Part shown: piece by piece, positions 55,124 to 64,000 of the stretch | Layout of the letters: each line of letters opens with the position of its first letter | Position numbering within the stretch: the stretch's first letter is position 1 | NCBI GenBank assembly: GCA_002999035.1 | Contig: CP027241.1 | Span: forward strand, 995,001 to 1,059,000 | DNA: 64,000 nucleotides | Direction of reading: 5' to 3' | Source: Lachnospiraceae bacterium oral taxon 500 | Lineage (GTDB): Bacteria > Bacillota > Clostridia > Lachnospirales > Vallitaleaceae | The notes under the pieces: model-generated | The model's database searches: none | Told to the model about the DNA's origin: nothing | The model's input: the letters and a program-made list of their open reading frames with translations, nothing else | Position numbers and translations under genes: made by a program

Positions 55124-55152
55124 TAACATATCTTAATAAGTCCTGCTTTTAT

Positions 55153-55236
55153 TTATAAAAAGTACTTAACAATCGCATAAATAACAACCCCTACTGCAAA
55201 TCCCAAGAAAAAAATTAATTTTTTTCCAGTTTTCAT
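55153..55236 (-). CDS. 27-residue single-helix membrane peptide
   Basis: MKTGKKLIFFLGFAVG followed by VVIYAIVKYFL: a positively charged N-terminus and one transmembrane helix. AAGGAG lies 8 bases before the ATG and a terminator follows the stop, so it has all the parts of a real gene. No homologue is known to me; candidates are a small membrane-complex subunit or a type I toxin-like peptide. The surrounding 54864-55613 is very AT-rich and has no other gene. Confidence 0.55.
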   Translation of the reverse strand: MKTGKKLIFFLGFAVGVVIYAIVKYFL

Positions 55237-55454
55237 AATCCATACTCCTTTTTTGTTATTTTAAATAAATGGATTTTTTGAATAAATTGTTACTTTTTTC
55301 TTTTAAATGCTTTATATTAATTTATATTAACATTTTTTTGGTTTTTGTCAATCTTTTTATTTAAAATAGTTTATTTTTTATTTATTTTTTATCTGCCGGC
55401 GATATAGTAAAAACGGCAGCCGACTAAAAAACCGCATTTTCAGAGCATAGTATA

Positions 55455-55483
55455 TTGACAAGCCATTTTTAAATTGTTACAAT
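55455..55483 (+). promoter_or_regulatory. Sigma-A-type promoter of the chemotaxis receptor
   Basis: TTGACA, 17 bases, TACAAT; leader about 125 nt. Confidence 0.7.
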
Positions 55484-55613
55484 TGAACCATGCTGGAAGT
55501 CTATGCAGAATCTTTTACCCCATAACAGCTTTTCTTTTAAAAAGTAAAATGCTTTGTCAAAGCCACAAACTTAATGCACTTGTTCCACTACACTCATGCA
55601 CGGGAGGATTCCA

Positions 55614-57602
55614 ATGAAACTAAAAAGCAAAATGTTATTTTTAATCGGCGTTCCGATGCTGTTAGTTATGATTATTCTGACCATCGTTTCTTACAGTTAT
55701 TCCCGATCTCTGCTGGTCAGCGAAAGCCGGGAAACCATGCTGGCTTTCGCTCAAAAATACGCTTCCGATATTGAAACCATCATTTCTGAAAAAAAAACCT
55801 ATGTTGAACTCTCGGCCAATAATATTTCTAAGGAACAAAAAAGAGGACAGGCGCTTTTAAGTGATCTAACCTATTTAACCAACCATGTGGACGGCGCTTT
55901 AACTTTTTACGCCGGTTTTGCCGATAAAACCTTTTTGGACGGCTCCGGCTGGGTACCGGAAGCCGGCTTTGACCCGACCAGCCGCAGTTGGTACCAAGGC
56001 GCCATCGGCCAAAATACCGCCTATGTTTCCGATCCTTACATCAACGCCATTGATAACAGCATTGTAGTTGCCATTAGCTATAACTTAAACTACAACGGCC
56101 AATCGGTCGGCGTTTTGGGCGGCGATATTTCGATGAAAGATTTTGAAGCTTTAGTCAAGGCAATTCAATTTAAAAAAACCGGCAAAGCATATTTAATGAA
56201 TAAAACCGGCGCTTTTATCATTCACGATCAGTATTCCCTAAACGATAACATGGCGACCGTCAAAAACGGCGAGCTGGCGGCGGTTGCCGGCAAGCTTTCC
56301 ACTAAAGATCCGGCATTTTTATCCCATCAGGACAGCGGCGTTGACCGTTTTTACGCTATTTGCCCGATCAAAAACACCAACTGGGCCATTGTTTTGGAAG
56401 CGCCGGTCCGGGAAGTCATTCAGGTATCTTATGAATTAGCTCTTTTTATGGCAATAATTGGAATTTTTTCTATTTTACTGCTGCTGCTTATTATTTATTT
56501 GATTGCCAATTCCATTTCCCGGCCGATTATCCGGTTAAGCGAATGCATTCAAGGCATGACCCAATATGATTTTACCCTGTCGGATACTTCGCCGTCCGTC
56601 ATTTATTCGAAAAATAAAGATGAAATCGGCGTCATCTCCAGAGCCCTGATTACCGTTAAAAAAACGATTCAGGAAATCATGCTGCAAATTACCGATATTG
56701 CCAGCCAGGTTTCGGCCTCGTCCGAGGAACTGACCGCTTCCAGCGAACATTCCGCCGATACCTCCCGGAATTTGGCCCGAACCGTTGAGGAAATTTCCAA
56801 CGGCGCCGTCATGCAGGCCGAAGACATGCAAAAGAGCGCGGAGGCGATGCAAACCATGGACGGAGCATTAAGCGCCAATGAAACAATTATTCAAACCTTA
56901 AATACTACTATTAATGAGGTATCTTCGGCCAAAGAAAAAGGAATCTTGACGGTCGGCCAGCTGATTGCCGCCACGCAAAAAGTGAAAGACGCATCGGAAA
57001 AGATTCATGAAGTAATTTTAAATACTAATGACCGGGCTTTGCAGATTTCCTCAGCCAGCAATATGATTCAGTCTATTTCCGACCAGACTAATCTATTGGC
57101 TTTAAACGCCGCTATTGAAGCCGCCCGGGCCGGAGAAGCCGGCAAAGGCTTTGCCGTTGTGGCGGAGGAAATTCGAAAATTAGCCGAGCAATCCAATCTT
57201 TTTACCAAGGAAATTCAGGAGATCGTTCAGGGCTTAACCTCCAAAGTAACGGAAACCGTGGATATTATGAATATTGTCGGCGATACGGTCACCGAGCAAA
57301 ACGATAAGGTCAATGAAACCCGGCAGTTATTCCATTTAATTTCAGCGGAAGTGGATAAAAATATGCAGGAAGTTGGCAACTTAAATCATTCGGTCAAAGA
57401 ACTGAAGCTGACCAAGCAATCGTTGATCGGCATCATTGAAAATCTGTCGGCTTTGTCCGAGGAAAATGCCGCCGCCGCTCAGGAATCCTCCGATTCCCTG
57501 AACTCGCAGCTGAACTCAGCCCAAGAGGTAGCCAGTGCCAGCGCCAGCTTAGCGGCTCTGGCTCAGGATATGATTGAAATGATTAATAAGTTTAAAATTT
57601 AA
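55614..57602 (+). CDS. Methyl-accepting chemotaxis protein with Cache sensor
   Basis: 662 residues; the start at 55614 ([12 protein letters not shown]) has GGGAGGA 5 bases upstream. TM1 about 7-29, an extracytoplasmic dCache-type sensor (about 30-280, with [36 protein letters not shown]), TM2 about 287-310, HAMP (311-365), and a long cytoplasmic signalling hairpin with the tip [30 protein letters not shown]. The WYxxA...YxDxxT-like pattern is that of amino-acid-sensing Cache domains; the ligand is not certain. No other chemotaxis or flagellar genes are in view. Confidence 0.93.
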   Translation: MKLKSKMLFLIGVPMLLVMIILTIVSYSYSRSLLVSESRETMLAFAQKYASDIETIISEKKTYVELSANNISKEQKRGQALLSDLTYLTNHVDGALTFYAGFADKTFLDGSGWVPEAGFDPTSRSWYQGAIGQNTAYVSDPYINAIDNSIVVAISYNLNYNGQSVGVLGGDISMKDFEALVKAIQFKKTGKAYLMNKTGAFIIHDQYSLNDNMATVKNGELAAVAGKLSTKDPAFLSHQDSGVDRFYAICPIKNTNWAIVLEAPVREVIQVSYELALFMAIIGIFSILLLLLIIYLIANSISRPIIRLSECIQGMTQYDFTLSDTSPSVIYSKNKDEIGVISRALITVKKTIQEIMLQITDIASQVSASSEELTASSEHSADTSRNLARTVEEISNGAVMQAEDMQKSAEAMQTMDGALSANETIIQTLNTTINEVSSAKEKGILTVGQLIAATQKVKDASEKIHEVILNTNDRALQISSASNMIQSISDQTNLLALNAAIEAARAGEAGKGFAVVAEEIRKLAEQSNLFTKEIQEIVQGLTSKVTETVDIMNIVGDTVTEQNDKVNETRQLFHLISAEVDKNMQEVGNLNHSVKELKLTKQSLIGIIENLSALSEENAAAAQESSDSLNSQLNSAQEVASASASLAALAQDMIEMINKFKI

Positions 57603-57703
57603 AATAACTCCAATATGATTTTCAACTAACTTTTAAAAAGTCTTTATATGCCGGTATAGCCTGTTGTTTCATGGCTTTCCGGCATTTTAAATGGCTATCT
57701 GCC

Positions 57704-57732
57704 TTGCAATTTGTGTATAATTCTGCTATAAT
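57704..57732 (+). promoter_or_regulatory. Promoter of the toxin-antitoxin pair
   Basis: TTGCAA, 17 bases, TATAAT, 28 bases before the antitoxin ATG. Confidence 0.7.
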
Positions 57733-57759
57733 TATGTACAAAGAAAGGAGACGGATACT

Positions 57760-58023
57760 ATGCCACAGATCAGACCGATTACGGATTTAAGAAATACTAC
57801 CGAAATTTCAGAACTTTGTCACGCGAAGCGTGAGCCCCTTTTTATCACCAAAAATGGCTATGGAGATTTGGTGATTATGAGTATTGAAGCATATGAGGAA
57901 ATGCTTGAAACGGCACAGATAGATATTGCGATAAACGAAGCGGAAAAGGAGTTTGCCTCAGGCGGTGAACTACTTGATGCAAGGGATGCGCTTTCGTCTT
58001 TAAGGAGAAAGCATTTTGAATAA
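57760..58023 (+). CDS. Phd/YefM-family antitoxin
   Basis: 87 residues: MPQIRPITDLRNTTEISELCHAKREPLFITKNGYGDLVIMSIEAYEEML is the Phd/YefM fold; the C-terminal half (EAEKEFASGGELLDARDALSSLRRKHFE) would wrap the toxin. AAAGGAG precedes the ATG. It overlaps the toxin start by 8 bp. It is related in family to the orphan antitoxin at 51877 but is longer and distinct. Confidence 0.92.
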   Translation: MPQIRPITDLRNTTEISELCHAKREPLFITKNGYGDLVIMSIEAYEEMLETAQIDIAINEAEKEFASGGELLDARDALSSLRRKHFE

Positions 58024-58318
58024 ATATATTGTAAAGCTCTATGCTCGTGCCTATTGGGATTTAGACGAAATCTATACCTATATCGCAGGTAGTTTATTAG
58101 AACCTGCCACAGCTTCTAAAATAATTGACGAACTGGAAAATACAATTTTCAGCCTGGAAACTTTTCCCGAACGTGGAGCGATTCGGCGTGTAGGTGCCTA
58201 TGCAAATCAAGGGTATAGACAGCTGTTTTATAAAAATTATACCATCATCTATCGCGTACTGAAGGAAAAGAAAGAGGTGCATATCGTTACGGTGAGATAT
58301 ACACCAAGTAATTTCTAA
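58016..58318 (+). CDS. RelE/ParE-family toxin
   Basis: 100 residues from a TTG at 58016 with AAGGAG upstream. YIVKLYARAYWDLDEIYTYIAGSLLEPATASKIIDELENTIFSLETFPERG and GYRQLFYKNYTIIYRVLKEKKEVHIVTVRY are the typical ParE/RelE pattern (ERGxxR...YRxLxxxNYxIxYRV). ParE members poison gyrase and RelE members cleave mRNA; which applies cannot be told. Encoded directly after its antitoxin. Confidence 0.9.
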   Translation: MNKYIVKLYARAYWDLDEIYTYIAGSLLEPATASKIIDELENTIFSLETFPERGAIRRVGAYANQGYRQLFYKNYTIIYRVLKEKKEVHIVTVRYTPSNF

Positions 58319-58514
58319 CAACTGAGTATTTTTCTTTGCCAAAACCGTCCTCTAAAAGCCTTGTATTTTATCTGATAAGGTACTCCTGCATTTCGCATTC
58401 ATTATAAGATAATAAGATATTTTTTTTCTATTCCAATAATTTCACTACCCATTTTTAAAAAAAAGGTGTATAATCAGAAAGATATCATTTATTTTTAAAA
58501 AAGGAGTAGTTATC

Positions 58515-59021
58515 ATGGACAAAACAACTATTACTATCATTATTGTGGTCGCCGCCATCTGGATTGTATTAACCATTTTCTTTGTTTGGCTGAATAAGAA
58601 AAGAAAAGGCAGTCAATCTTCTTTCCTGGAAAAAAACAAAGACAAAGCCATTTTGCATTTGTACTGCAAAAATATTACCATTGATGGCCGTGATCTTGCG
58701 ATTTTTGAGCCGGTTACCGGCGAGTACGCTCAAAAAATCGTCGCCCTGCCGGCCGGCAGTCATACCATAGAGGGCGTGTTTGAAACGACGGAAATCACCA
58801 TGACCGGCAAAAACCGAAACCTCGTATCGGAAAAGCTTTCCTTTGACCTGGATTTAGAAGCCGGCCATCAATATACCGCCGGGATGTATTCCTATCCGCC
58901 GGAAGAAGGCAAATCTGACTATGAGGGCAATGCCGGCAAAGACATTTTCACCATGCCGCTGACCGCTTATGAAGGCAGCAGTAAAGTCGCCGCCTATATT
59001 ATCTGCTATCAGGAAGATTAA
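58515..59021 (+). CDS. Membrane-anchored small protein of unknown function
   Basis: 168 residues: one N-terminal transmembrane helix (about 5-28), a KKRKG stop-transfer, then a soluble beta-rich part (46-168) with ILHLYCKNITIDGRDLAIFEPVTGEYAQKIVALPAGSHTIEGVFE, suggestive of a small carbohydrate- or ligand-binding sandwich. The positive charges after the helix place the soluble part inside. AAAAAGGAG precedes the ATG. No family recognised. It converges on the ABC transporter genes. Confidence 0.65.
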   Translation: MDKTTITIIIVVAAIWIVLTIFFVWLNKKRKGSQSSFLEKNKDKAILHLYCKNITIDGRDLAIFEPVTGEYAQKIVALPAGSHTIEGVFETTEITMTGKNRNLVSEKLSFDLDLEAGHQYTAGMYSYPPEEGKSDYEGNAGKDIFTMPLTAYEGSSKVAAYIICYQED

Positions 59022-59023
59022 AC

Positions 59024-60637
59024 TTAGGATCTTTCTAATTTCACTATTTTATTGCTGTACGGATCAAAATCAGAATTATGACTGACGGCAACCATCGTCA
59101 TTTGATTTTTTTGCTGATATGCTGTCAGTCTTTGCAGTAGGATCTGCCTCGTTGCTTCATCAAGTGCACTGGTCGCCTCGTCTAAAATTAAAACTTCCGG
59201 CTTTCGCAGCAGCATCCGGGCTAAACCCAAACGCTGTCTTTCGCCGCCGCTGATATTTTTCCCATTTTCCTGAATGAAAAAATCCATGCCTTTCTCCCGG
59301 CAAAATTCATCCAGCACACAGGTTTTAATGACCTCGTCTATTTCCTCTTTGGAATAGGAATCTCCCAACAGTAGATTTTCCAAAATACTGCCCTCAATCA
59401 AAACCGTTTCCTGCTGCACTTGCAATACATGCTGATAATATTTGGACTGCTCATATTCCGAGACCGAAGTTCCATTATATTTGATGCTGCCGTCTAAACC
59501 TTTAAAACGAAGAAAGCGAGAAAGCAAGTTTAAAATCGTTGATTTGCCGCTGCCGCTTTCGCCTTTTATCAGGACGGTATCTCCCTTTCCAATAGTAAAA
59601 TCAGCCGACAAAGAAACTTCCCCGCCATCATATTGATATATTTTAAGCTTAACTTCCATTTCTGCAAAGGCGGCCGGTTCTTTCTCTCCGTTTTCTTCCT
59701 GCCAAGGAGTATAAATATCCTTCATCTGGTCGTAAACCGTCTGTGCATTTTGGCGATCAACCACCAGCGCTGCCAATAAAATAATAGGCTGATTTAATTT
59801 CTGTGCTAGCAGAAGAAGTGCCACTGCCCCGCCCGCGGTAATCTCACCCATTTTAACAAACAACAAACTTAATGCAAAAATCAACAATGGTAAGGTATTG
59901 ACCATAAAAGTCAGCATCGCATCACTTAATGCCATAAAGCGGCTTAATCCGCCGATTACTTCCTGATTGCCCCGCCGATGCAGGGCTTTTAAGCGATTAT
60001 AAAAATAATCGCCATTATGCAGCTGGCAAATCAGCGGAAAGTTTTCTAAACAGGATTGCAGATACGAATGAAGCCTGCCGTATAATTTTTGCTGCCCGGC
60101 GGTAAACTGTGATTCCTTTTCCCCAAAATAGCGAGATAGAGCAAACACAATCAAAATAACCGCCAGCGTAAGCAAGGTCAGCGGCCAATGATAACGAGCC
60201 ATTAAAACCAAATAAATCAGCAAAATAAGGGACTGCAAAACCATATTAACCGGCCCCTTCGACAGCCAATTAGAAACCACGGCAGTGTCATTATGAATTG
60301 CCGAAATGCTTTCGCCTAAGTTTTTTTTCTTATTGCCGGTGTAATTTTGCAAAAAAGCGGCAAAAGTATATTTTTTTAACTCCATTTCACCATAATAACC
60401 CAATGCCCGAAAAAAATACTGATCCAGAATAATTATGCCAATAGAAATAATTAAAATTCCCAAAAACTCTGGCGCCAGCTGCCAAAACCGGGAAATATCC
60501 ATTTGCGCCGCCGTATCAATCAGCTTTTGCAGCCGGTCAATCAGCACCAAACCAACCAATTCATTTCCCATAAATCCAAAAATAAAAAAAATTCGTTCTT
60601 TCCAAAACTTACGATAAACGGATTTTAATTGATTCAT
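59024..60637 (-). CDS. ABC transporter half, fused membrane and ATPase domains (1)
   Basis: 537 residues: about six transmembrane helices in 15-290, then an ABC domain with Walker A GESGSGKST, signature ISGGERQRLGLARMLL, Walker B VLILDEATSALDEA and the H-loop SHNSD. It belongs to the exporter-type family (lipid, drug or peptide export). Its tandem partner at 60833 has the same layout, and both probably form a heterodimer. No peptide precursor or regulator gene was recognised beside them. Confidence 0.88.
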   Translation of the reverse strand: MNQLKSVYRKFWKERIFFIFGFMGNELVGLVLIDRLQKLIDTAAQMDISRFWQLAPEFLGILIISIGIIILDQYFFRALGYYGEMELKKYTFAAFLQNYTGNKKKNLGESISAIHNDTAVVSNWLSKGPVNMVLQSLILLIYLVLMARYHWPLTLLTLAVILIVFALSRYFGEKESQFTAGQQKLYGRLHSYLQSCLENFPLICQLHNGDYFYNRLKALHRRGNQEVIGGLSRFMALSDAMLTFMVNTLPLLIFALSLLFVKMGEITAGGAVALLLLAQKLNQPIILLAALVVDRQNAQTVYDQMKDIYTPWQEENGEKEPAAFAEMEVKLKIYQYDGGEVSLSADFTIGKGDTVLIKGESGSGKSTILNLLSRFLRFKGLDGSIKYNGTSVSEYEQSKYYQHVLQVQQETVLIEGSILENLLLGDSYSKEEIDEVIKTCVLDEFCREKGMDFFIQENGKNISGGERQRLGLARMLLRKPEVLILDEATSALDEATRQILLQRLTAYQQKNQMTMVAVSHNSDFDPYSNKIVKLERS

Positions 60638-60663
60638 ACTGCTTTCTCCTGTCCCATCAAAAT

Positions 60664-60832
60664 AAATTTAACTTTCCCCTGAGCAAAGTGCTGCGCACTT
60701 CTGCCCAGCGGGCGGTCTGCATGGACTCCACTTTCGGCAATTTGCTCCGCAATTTATCTATCGTTCCCACCCGCTGCCGAAAAGTGCAGCCTTTCTAGAA
60801 GCAACGAGCCCCTAATCGAAGTACTGCACACT
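60664..60832. repeat. Palindromic dispersed element, diverged copy between ABC genes
   Basis: Starts TTTAACTTTCCCC; contains CAAAGTGC-TGC-GCACTTC, CCAGCGGGCGG, and TGCATGGACTCCACTTTCGGCAATTTGCTCCGC, which parallels the interior of the copy at 8112. The right end is not palindromic with the left and runs up to the stop codon of the next ABC gene. Confidence 0.65.
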
Positions 60833-62431
60833 TTAAATATAAATAATTTTATCACTATATTTTTCAAAATCCTGTTTATGACTAATCGCTAAAATTGTGA
60901 TAAAATGGCGGCGAGCAAAGGCAGCAACATTTTTAACTACCATTTCCGCCGTGTCCGCATCAAGCGCACTGGTCGCCTCGTCTAAAATCAAAAGTTCCGG
61001 TCGGCGTAGCAATATCCGGGCAAGCCCTATGCGCTGCCTTTGACCGCCGCTTAAATTACTGCCGGTATTTTCAATCATATAATCCAGTCCGTATTGCTGA
61101 ATAAAACTCTCTAAACCGCAAATCTGAAAGATTTCAGTGAGCTCCTCATCGGCTGCTGCTTGCTCCATTAAAAGATTTTCCTTGACGGTTCCCGGAAACA
61201 GCAGTGTATCTTGACTAACCAGCAAAATATGTTTATGATATTCCGTCGGTGGCAGAGTTTGAATATCCTGACCATTATAGCTAATCCAGCCGCTCTGCCT
61301 GTTTATTTTTTTCAAACCGGCTATGATTTTAACTAAGGTTGATTTGCCACCGCCGCTGACGCCCTTAATCGTACAAATATCGCCCCTTTCTATCGTAATA
61401 TCTGTACTTTTCAACAAAACCCGGCTGCTGTTTTCCGGCTGGTAACTTTCTATTTTAACTTCAATTTTATCAAAAGGGGTCAATCCTGCTCCATTATTCT
61501 CCCCCCAAGATGCACTTTCTCCAATCACCGCGCCAATCCGTTTTTCAATTTCCAGCGCTGCGCTTTTCTGTGGCAAAAAATCAGCCAGTGTCTGCACCGA
61601 ATCGGCAATTCGCATGGTCAAATCCATCATAATAATCGCTTTGCCAATCGTCGCCCGACCCAGCACTGTCAAAATCACCCCCATAAACAACATCAAAAAG
61701 GGAATGACTTCCGTTGAAAAAATAAGCTGAGAAATAAAAAAAGTCTGACTTTTCACTAATTTTTTTATGACCGGTAAATATTCTTCCTTCATGTAATCAT
61801 CATATTTTTGACTGAAAAAAGACATCTTACCCAACTGCCGAACCGTATCAATACTTTTGCCAATATTGAGCATATATTGATTCAGGCGGCTCCCAACCGC
61901 TTGCTGCTGATTCTTATATTTTCCCATCCGGTCACTTAAATAATTCGCCAAAAATAAGCTGCATATCACCAGAAAAAACGCTGCCAGTGCTAAAACAGCA
62001 TCTGTCCAAAAGAGAAAAAGACAAAAACTGGCTAAATTCACCGCTTCCAAAATTAACTGTAGCTGACCATGCGTCTGCCACGGCATCCATTCATACATAT
62101 CGCTGGTCAAATGATATAACAGCGCTCCGCTTTCCGTTTTTTCAAAAAAAGCATATTCCCGACCAAGTACGTTTTTAACTGCCTGCGCCTGTCCTTCCAA
62201 GTTTCCGTTTTTTTCAAGCGAAGTTTTTAAATATTCCTTGATATAACGAAGAACCGACAAAAAGAAATATGCAATGAGGAGGCCCCCAAAAAACAAAGGC
62301 TGAAAAGTCATAGCATCAACAAAGCGCTGGGTATAACCTTCCATGATCAAGGTTACAGCCGTAAGCGCAATCGAGGAAACAGCCAAAGCTATCCTTTTTT
62401 GATTGATTTGTTTAGAAAACTTTATTTTCAT
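60833..62431 (-). CDS. ABC transporter half, fused membrane and ATPase domains (2)
   Basis: 532 residues: transmembrane part about 10-290, then ABC domain with Walker A GVSGGGKST, signature LSGGQRQRIGLARILL, Walker B LLILDEATSALDAD and SHKQD. Located upstream of half-transporter 1 on the same strand; the 195 bp between them hold a repeat element. The protein ends KYSDKIIYI, shorter than usual for the family by some residues. Confidence 0.88.
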   Translation of the reverse strand: MKIKFSKQINQKRIALAVSSIALTAVTLIMEGYTQRFVDAMTFQPLFFGGLLIAYFFLSVLRYIKEYLKTSLEKNGNLEGQAQAVKNVLGREYAFFEKTESGALLYHLTSDMYEWMPWQTHGQLQLILEAVNLASFCLFLFWTDAVLALAAFFLVICSLFLANYLSDRMGKYKNQQQAVGSRLNQYMLNIGKSIDTVRQLGKMSFFSQKYDDYMKEEYLPVIKKLVKSQTFFISQLIFSTEVIPFLMLFMGVILTVLGRATIGKAIIMMDLTMRIADSVQTLADFLPQKSAALEIEKRIGAVIGESASWGENNGAGLTPFDKIEVKIESYQPENSSRVLLKSTDITIERGDICTIKGVSGGGKSTLVKIIAGLKKINRQSGWISYNGQDIQTLPPTEYHKHILLVSQDTLLFPGTVKENLLMEQAAADEELTEIFQICGLESFIQQYGLDYMIENTGSNLSGGQRQRIGLARILLRRPELLILDEATSALDADTAEMVVKNVAAFARRHFITILAISHKQDFEKYSDKIIYI

Positions 62432-62457
62432 GATAAAAACTTTTTCTCCAATTCATA

Positions 62458-62530
62458 ACTCAACTTTTCCATGTTCGTCAGAACAGTCTTTTTTAGGTAG
62501 ACCACCCGCCCGGAATCAAGGGAAAGTTAA
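62458..62530. repeat. Palindromic dispersed element, short copy next to oriC
   Basis: ACTCAACTTTTCC ... GGGAAAGTTAA, 73 bp, with CATGTTCGTCAGAACAGTCTTTTTT and AGGTAGACCACCCGCCCGG, the GGTAG(G)CC..CCCGCCCGG words seen in the tandem units at 1190-1400. It lies between the ABC gene and the DnaA boxes. Confidence 0.7.
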
Positions 62531-62639
62531 TACTGCTATTATATAAGATAAAAAAAGTATTTGTCAATAATCCTTTGCTTGCACTTCTGCCATAGTCCGA
62601 AAGATAAATTTAATTTTTCCTGTACTTAATTGCCTGTCA

Positions 62640-62895
62640 GATTTTCCCCTGTGGAAAAAGAAAAGAATATATTAAATAGGAAGAAACTTTTTTTAATATT
62701 TCTTTTATCCACAAAAAAAGCCGATCATATATTCGCTTTTTGTGGATAAGTTGTGTATAACTGACCTACTGTTAAAAACCGGAAACAATTCTATATTACT
62801 TTCCATTTTCCGATTTTCAGACTAAGATATCCACAGATTTATTTTTTCGGTCGGCAGAGGTTATCATCATAATCCTCAGGCTTATCCACAAAAAA
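62640..62895. other. Chromosomal replication origin (oriC), DnaA-box region
   Basis: DnaA boxes upstream of dnaA: exact TTATCCACA at 62705-62713 (+), 62741-62749 (-) and 62882-62890 (+); TTATACACA at 62752-62760 (-); and variants TTTTCCACA at about 62650-62658 (-) and ATATCCACA at 62827-62835 (+). An AT-rich tract (62661-62705) is a candidate unwinding element. The position before dnaA and the switch in gene direction support oriC. Confidence 0.9.
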
Positions 62896-62900
62896 AAGGA

Positions 62901-62929
62901 TTGAAAAGGGAGTTTAGATAGAGTATGAT
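62901..62929 (+). promoter_or_regulatory. dnaA: Promoter of dnaA
   Basis: TTGAAA, 17 bases, TATGAT, immediately next to the DnaA box at 62882-62890, so DnaA probably autoregulates. Confidence 0.75.
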
Positions 62930-62975
62930 AGAACGTAATCAATAAAGTAATATTTCAGCAAAAGGGGGGCTTTTT

Positions 62976-64000
62976 ATGGATAACCCAGTCATCCATAATT
63001 GGGAAAGCATACAGCAGGTATTAAAAAATGACTTTAATATCAAAGAGCAGATTTATAATGCTTTTTTAGCTGATATTTATCCGGCTGAGGTCAGCGGCGA
63101 CCAAATTTTAATCGAGCTGGAAAATACCGGCCATATCAGCTTTTTGGAAAACAATTACAGCAAAATCATTCAAGTTGCCATTTCGATGGTAACGGATAAA
63201 AACTATGAAATCCGGTTTTCATTAAAAAGCAAAAAATCGGAGAATACCGCAAAGGAGTCGGTCATTTCTTCAGATTATGATAATAATGAAGATGTTTACC
63301 ATTTAAATAAACGCTATACTTTTGAAAACTTTGTGGTCGGCAGCAACAATAAGTTTGCCAATGCTGCCGCCTTAGCCGTTGCCGAATTTCCATCCAGCAG
63401 CTATAACCCGCTGTTTATTTATGGCGGTGTGGGTTTGGGGAAAACCCATTTAATGCACGCGATTGCTCATTATATTTTTGAAAATCATAAGCATTTAAAT
63501 GTTCTTTATGTGTCAAGCGAAACCTTTACCAATGAAATGATTCAATCCATTCACTCCAATAAAAATGAAGAGTTTCGCAGAAAATACCGCAATATTGACG
63601 TTCTTTTAGTTGACGATATTCAGTTTATTTCCGGTAAGGAAGGAACCCAGGAAGAGTTTTTCCATACCTTTAATACCTTGCATGAGGCCAAAAAACAGAT
63701 TATTATCTCGTCCGACCGGCCGCCCAAAGATATTGAAACCTTAGAGGAAAGACTACGTTCCCGTTTTTCCGGTGGACTGATTGTCGATGTCCAGCCGCCG
63801 GATTTTGAAACCCGGATGGCCATTTTAAAAAACAAAACGGACTTTGATTTGATCAATATTGATGATGATGTCTTAGAATATATTGCCAATAACGTTAAAT
63901 CCAATATCCGTGAATTAGAAGGAGCGGTCAATAAAATCGTTGCTTTTAATAATTACAATCATAACAGAGCCGACCGGATTACCATGGACATTGCCGAAGA
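62976..64000 (+). CDS. dnaA: DnaA, chromosomal replication initiator (3' end beyond window)
   Basis: 341 codons visible from the ATG at 62976, preceded by AAAGGGGGGC; the end lies outside. Domain I (about 5-80) includes [28 protein letters not shown]; the linker is short; AAA+ domain III begins near [26 protein letters not shown] with Walker [15 protein letters not shown], Walker [25 protein letters not shown], sensor 1 [43 protein letters not shown] and [11 protein letters not shown]. The domain IV helix-turn-helix lies off the edge. Leftward genes are on the other strand, marking the origin. Confidence 0.98.
   Translation, partial: MDNPVIHNWESIQQVLKNDFNIKEQIYNAFLADIYPAEVSGDQILIELENTGHISFLENNYSKIIQVAISMVTDKNYEIRFSLKSKKSENTAKESVISSDYDNNEDVYHLNKRYTFENFVVGSNNKFANAAALAVAEFPSSSYNPLFIYGGVGLGKTHLMHAIAHYIFENHKHLNVLYVSSETFTNEMIQSIHSNKNEEFRRKYRNIDVLLVDDIQFISGKEGTQEEFFHTFNTLHEAKKQIIISSDRPPKDIETLEERLRSRFSGGLIVDVQPPDFETRMAILKNKTDFDLINIDDDVLEYIANNVKSNIRELEGAVNKIVAFNNYNHNRADRITMDIAE

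Overview
The window reads as chromosomal DNA from an anaerobic, spore-former-type Firmicute, most likely a member of the Clostridia. The evidence is the gene content and order: SpoVG, a B. subtilis-type PurR, a DnaD/DnaC-type primosome pair, a DegS/DegU-like pair, KhpB (Jag), two exact 16-bp Bacillus-type parS palindromes, and a dnaA-proximal block rpmH-rnpA-yidD-yidC-khpB ... mnmE-mnmG-rsmG ... parA-parB. No rRNA, tRNA or CRISPR array was seen. The species cannot be named from the sequence.

The replication origin lies at the right edge (about 62.64-62.96 kb: DnaA boxes, an AT-rich stretch, then dnaA running off the end on the + strand). Most genes to its left are on the minus strand, co-directional with the fork that leaves the origin leftwards. 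Plus-strand exceptions are murG, murC-dnaD-dnaC, an Mrp/Mbh-type antiporter operon, an adhesin-like pair, a chemotaxis receptor and a toxin-antitoxin pair.

Layout. 0-9.6 kb: DUF951 protein, isochorismatase-fold hydrolase, S-layer-type protein, GH2 beta-galactosidase, class II aldolase. 9.8-15.0 kb: murG, a low-GC island with a gene relic, then the conserved block purR-spoVG-(glmU position)-prs, in which the GlmU-like protein lacks its uridyltransferase half and carries a threefold 34-residue repeat. 15.8-19.9 kb: murC, then dnaD-dnaC preceded by a DnaA-box cluster. 20-26 kb: a DinJ/YafQ-type module bracketed by 24-bp direct repeats, methyltransferase, phosphofructokinase, a membrane-anchored unknown, asnS. 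26.2-30.6 kb: eight-gene antiporter operon in the order of the proton/sodium arm of membrane-bound hydrogenases. 31-34 kb: deacetylase, thioredoxin-like lipoprotein, CcdA. 34-38 kb: adhesin-like pair, DUF1016 nuclease-like gene, and a 149-bp x 5 tandem array. 38-41 kb: sulfatase and LacI regulator. 41-54.9 kb: rsmA, HAD hydrolase, parAB with parS, degSU, rsmG, mnmG, mnmE, khpB, yidCD, rnpA, rpmH. 55-62.4 kb: an accessory block (27-residue membrane peptide, chemotaxis receptor, toxin-antitoxin, two ABC half-transporters) lying between rpmH and dnaA, which adjoin each other in many Firmicutes.

The window is rich in intergenic repeat elements. One dispersed family has palindromic ends (about ACTCAACTTTCCC / GGGAAAGTTGAGT) and carries hairpins whose stems differ between copies but remain complementary. 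A second family has the half-site GTTACAGTTCAGGCAAGC. The 149-bp array and a 150-bp nested repeat near the left edge are further families.
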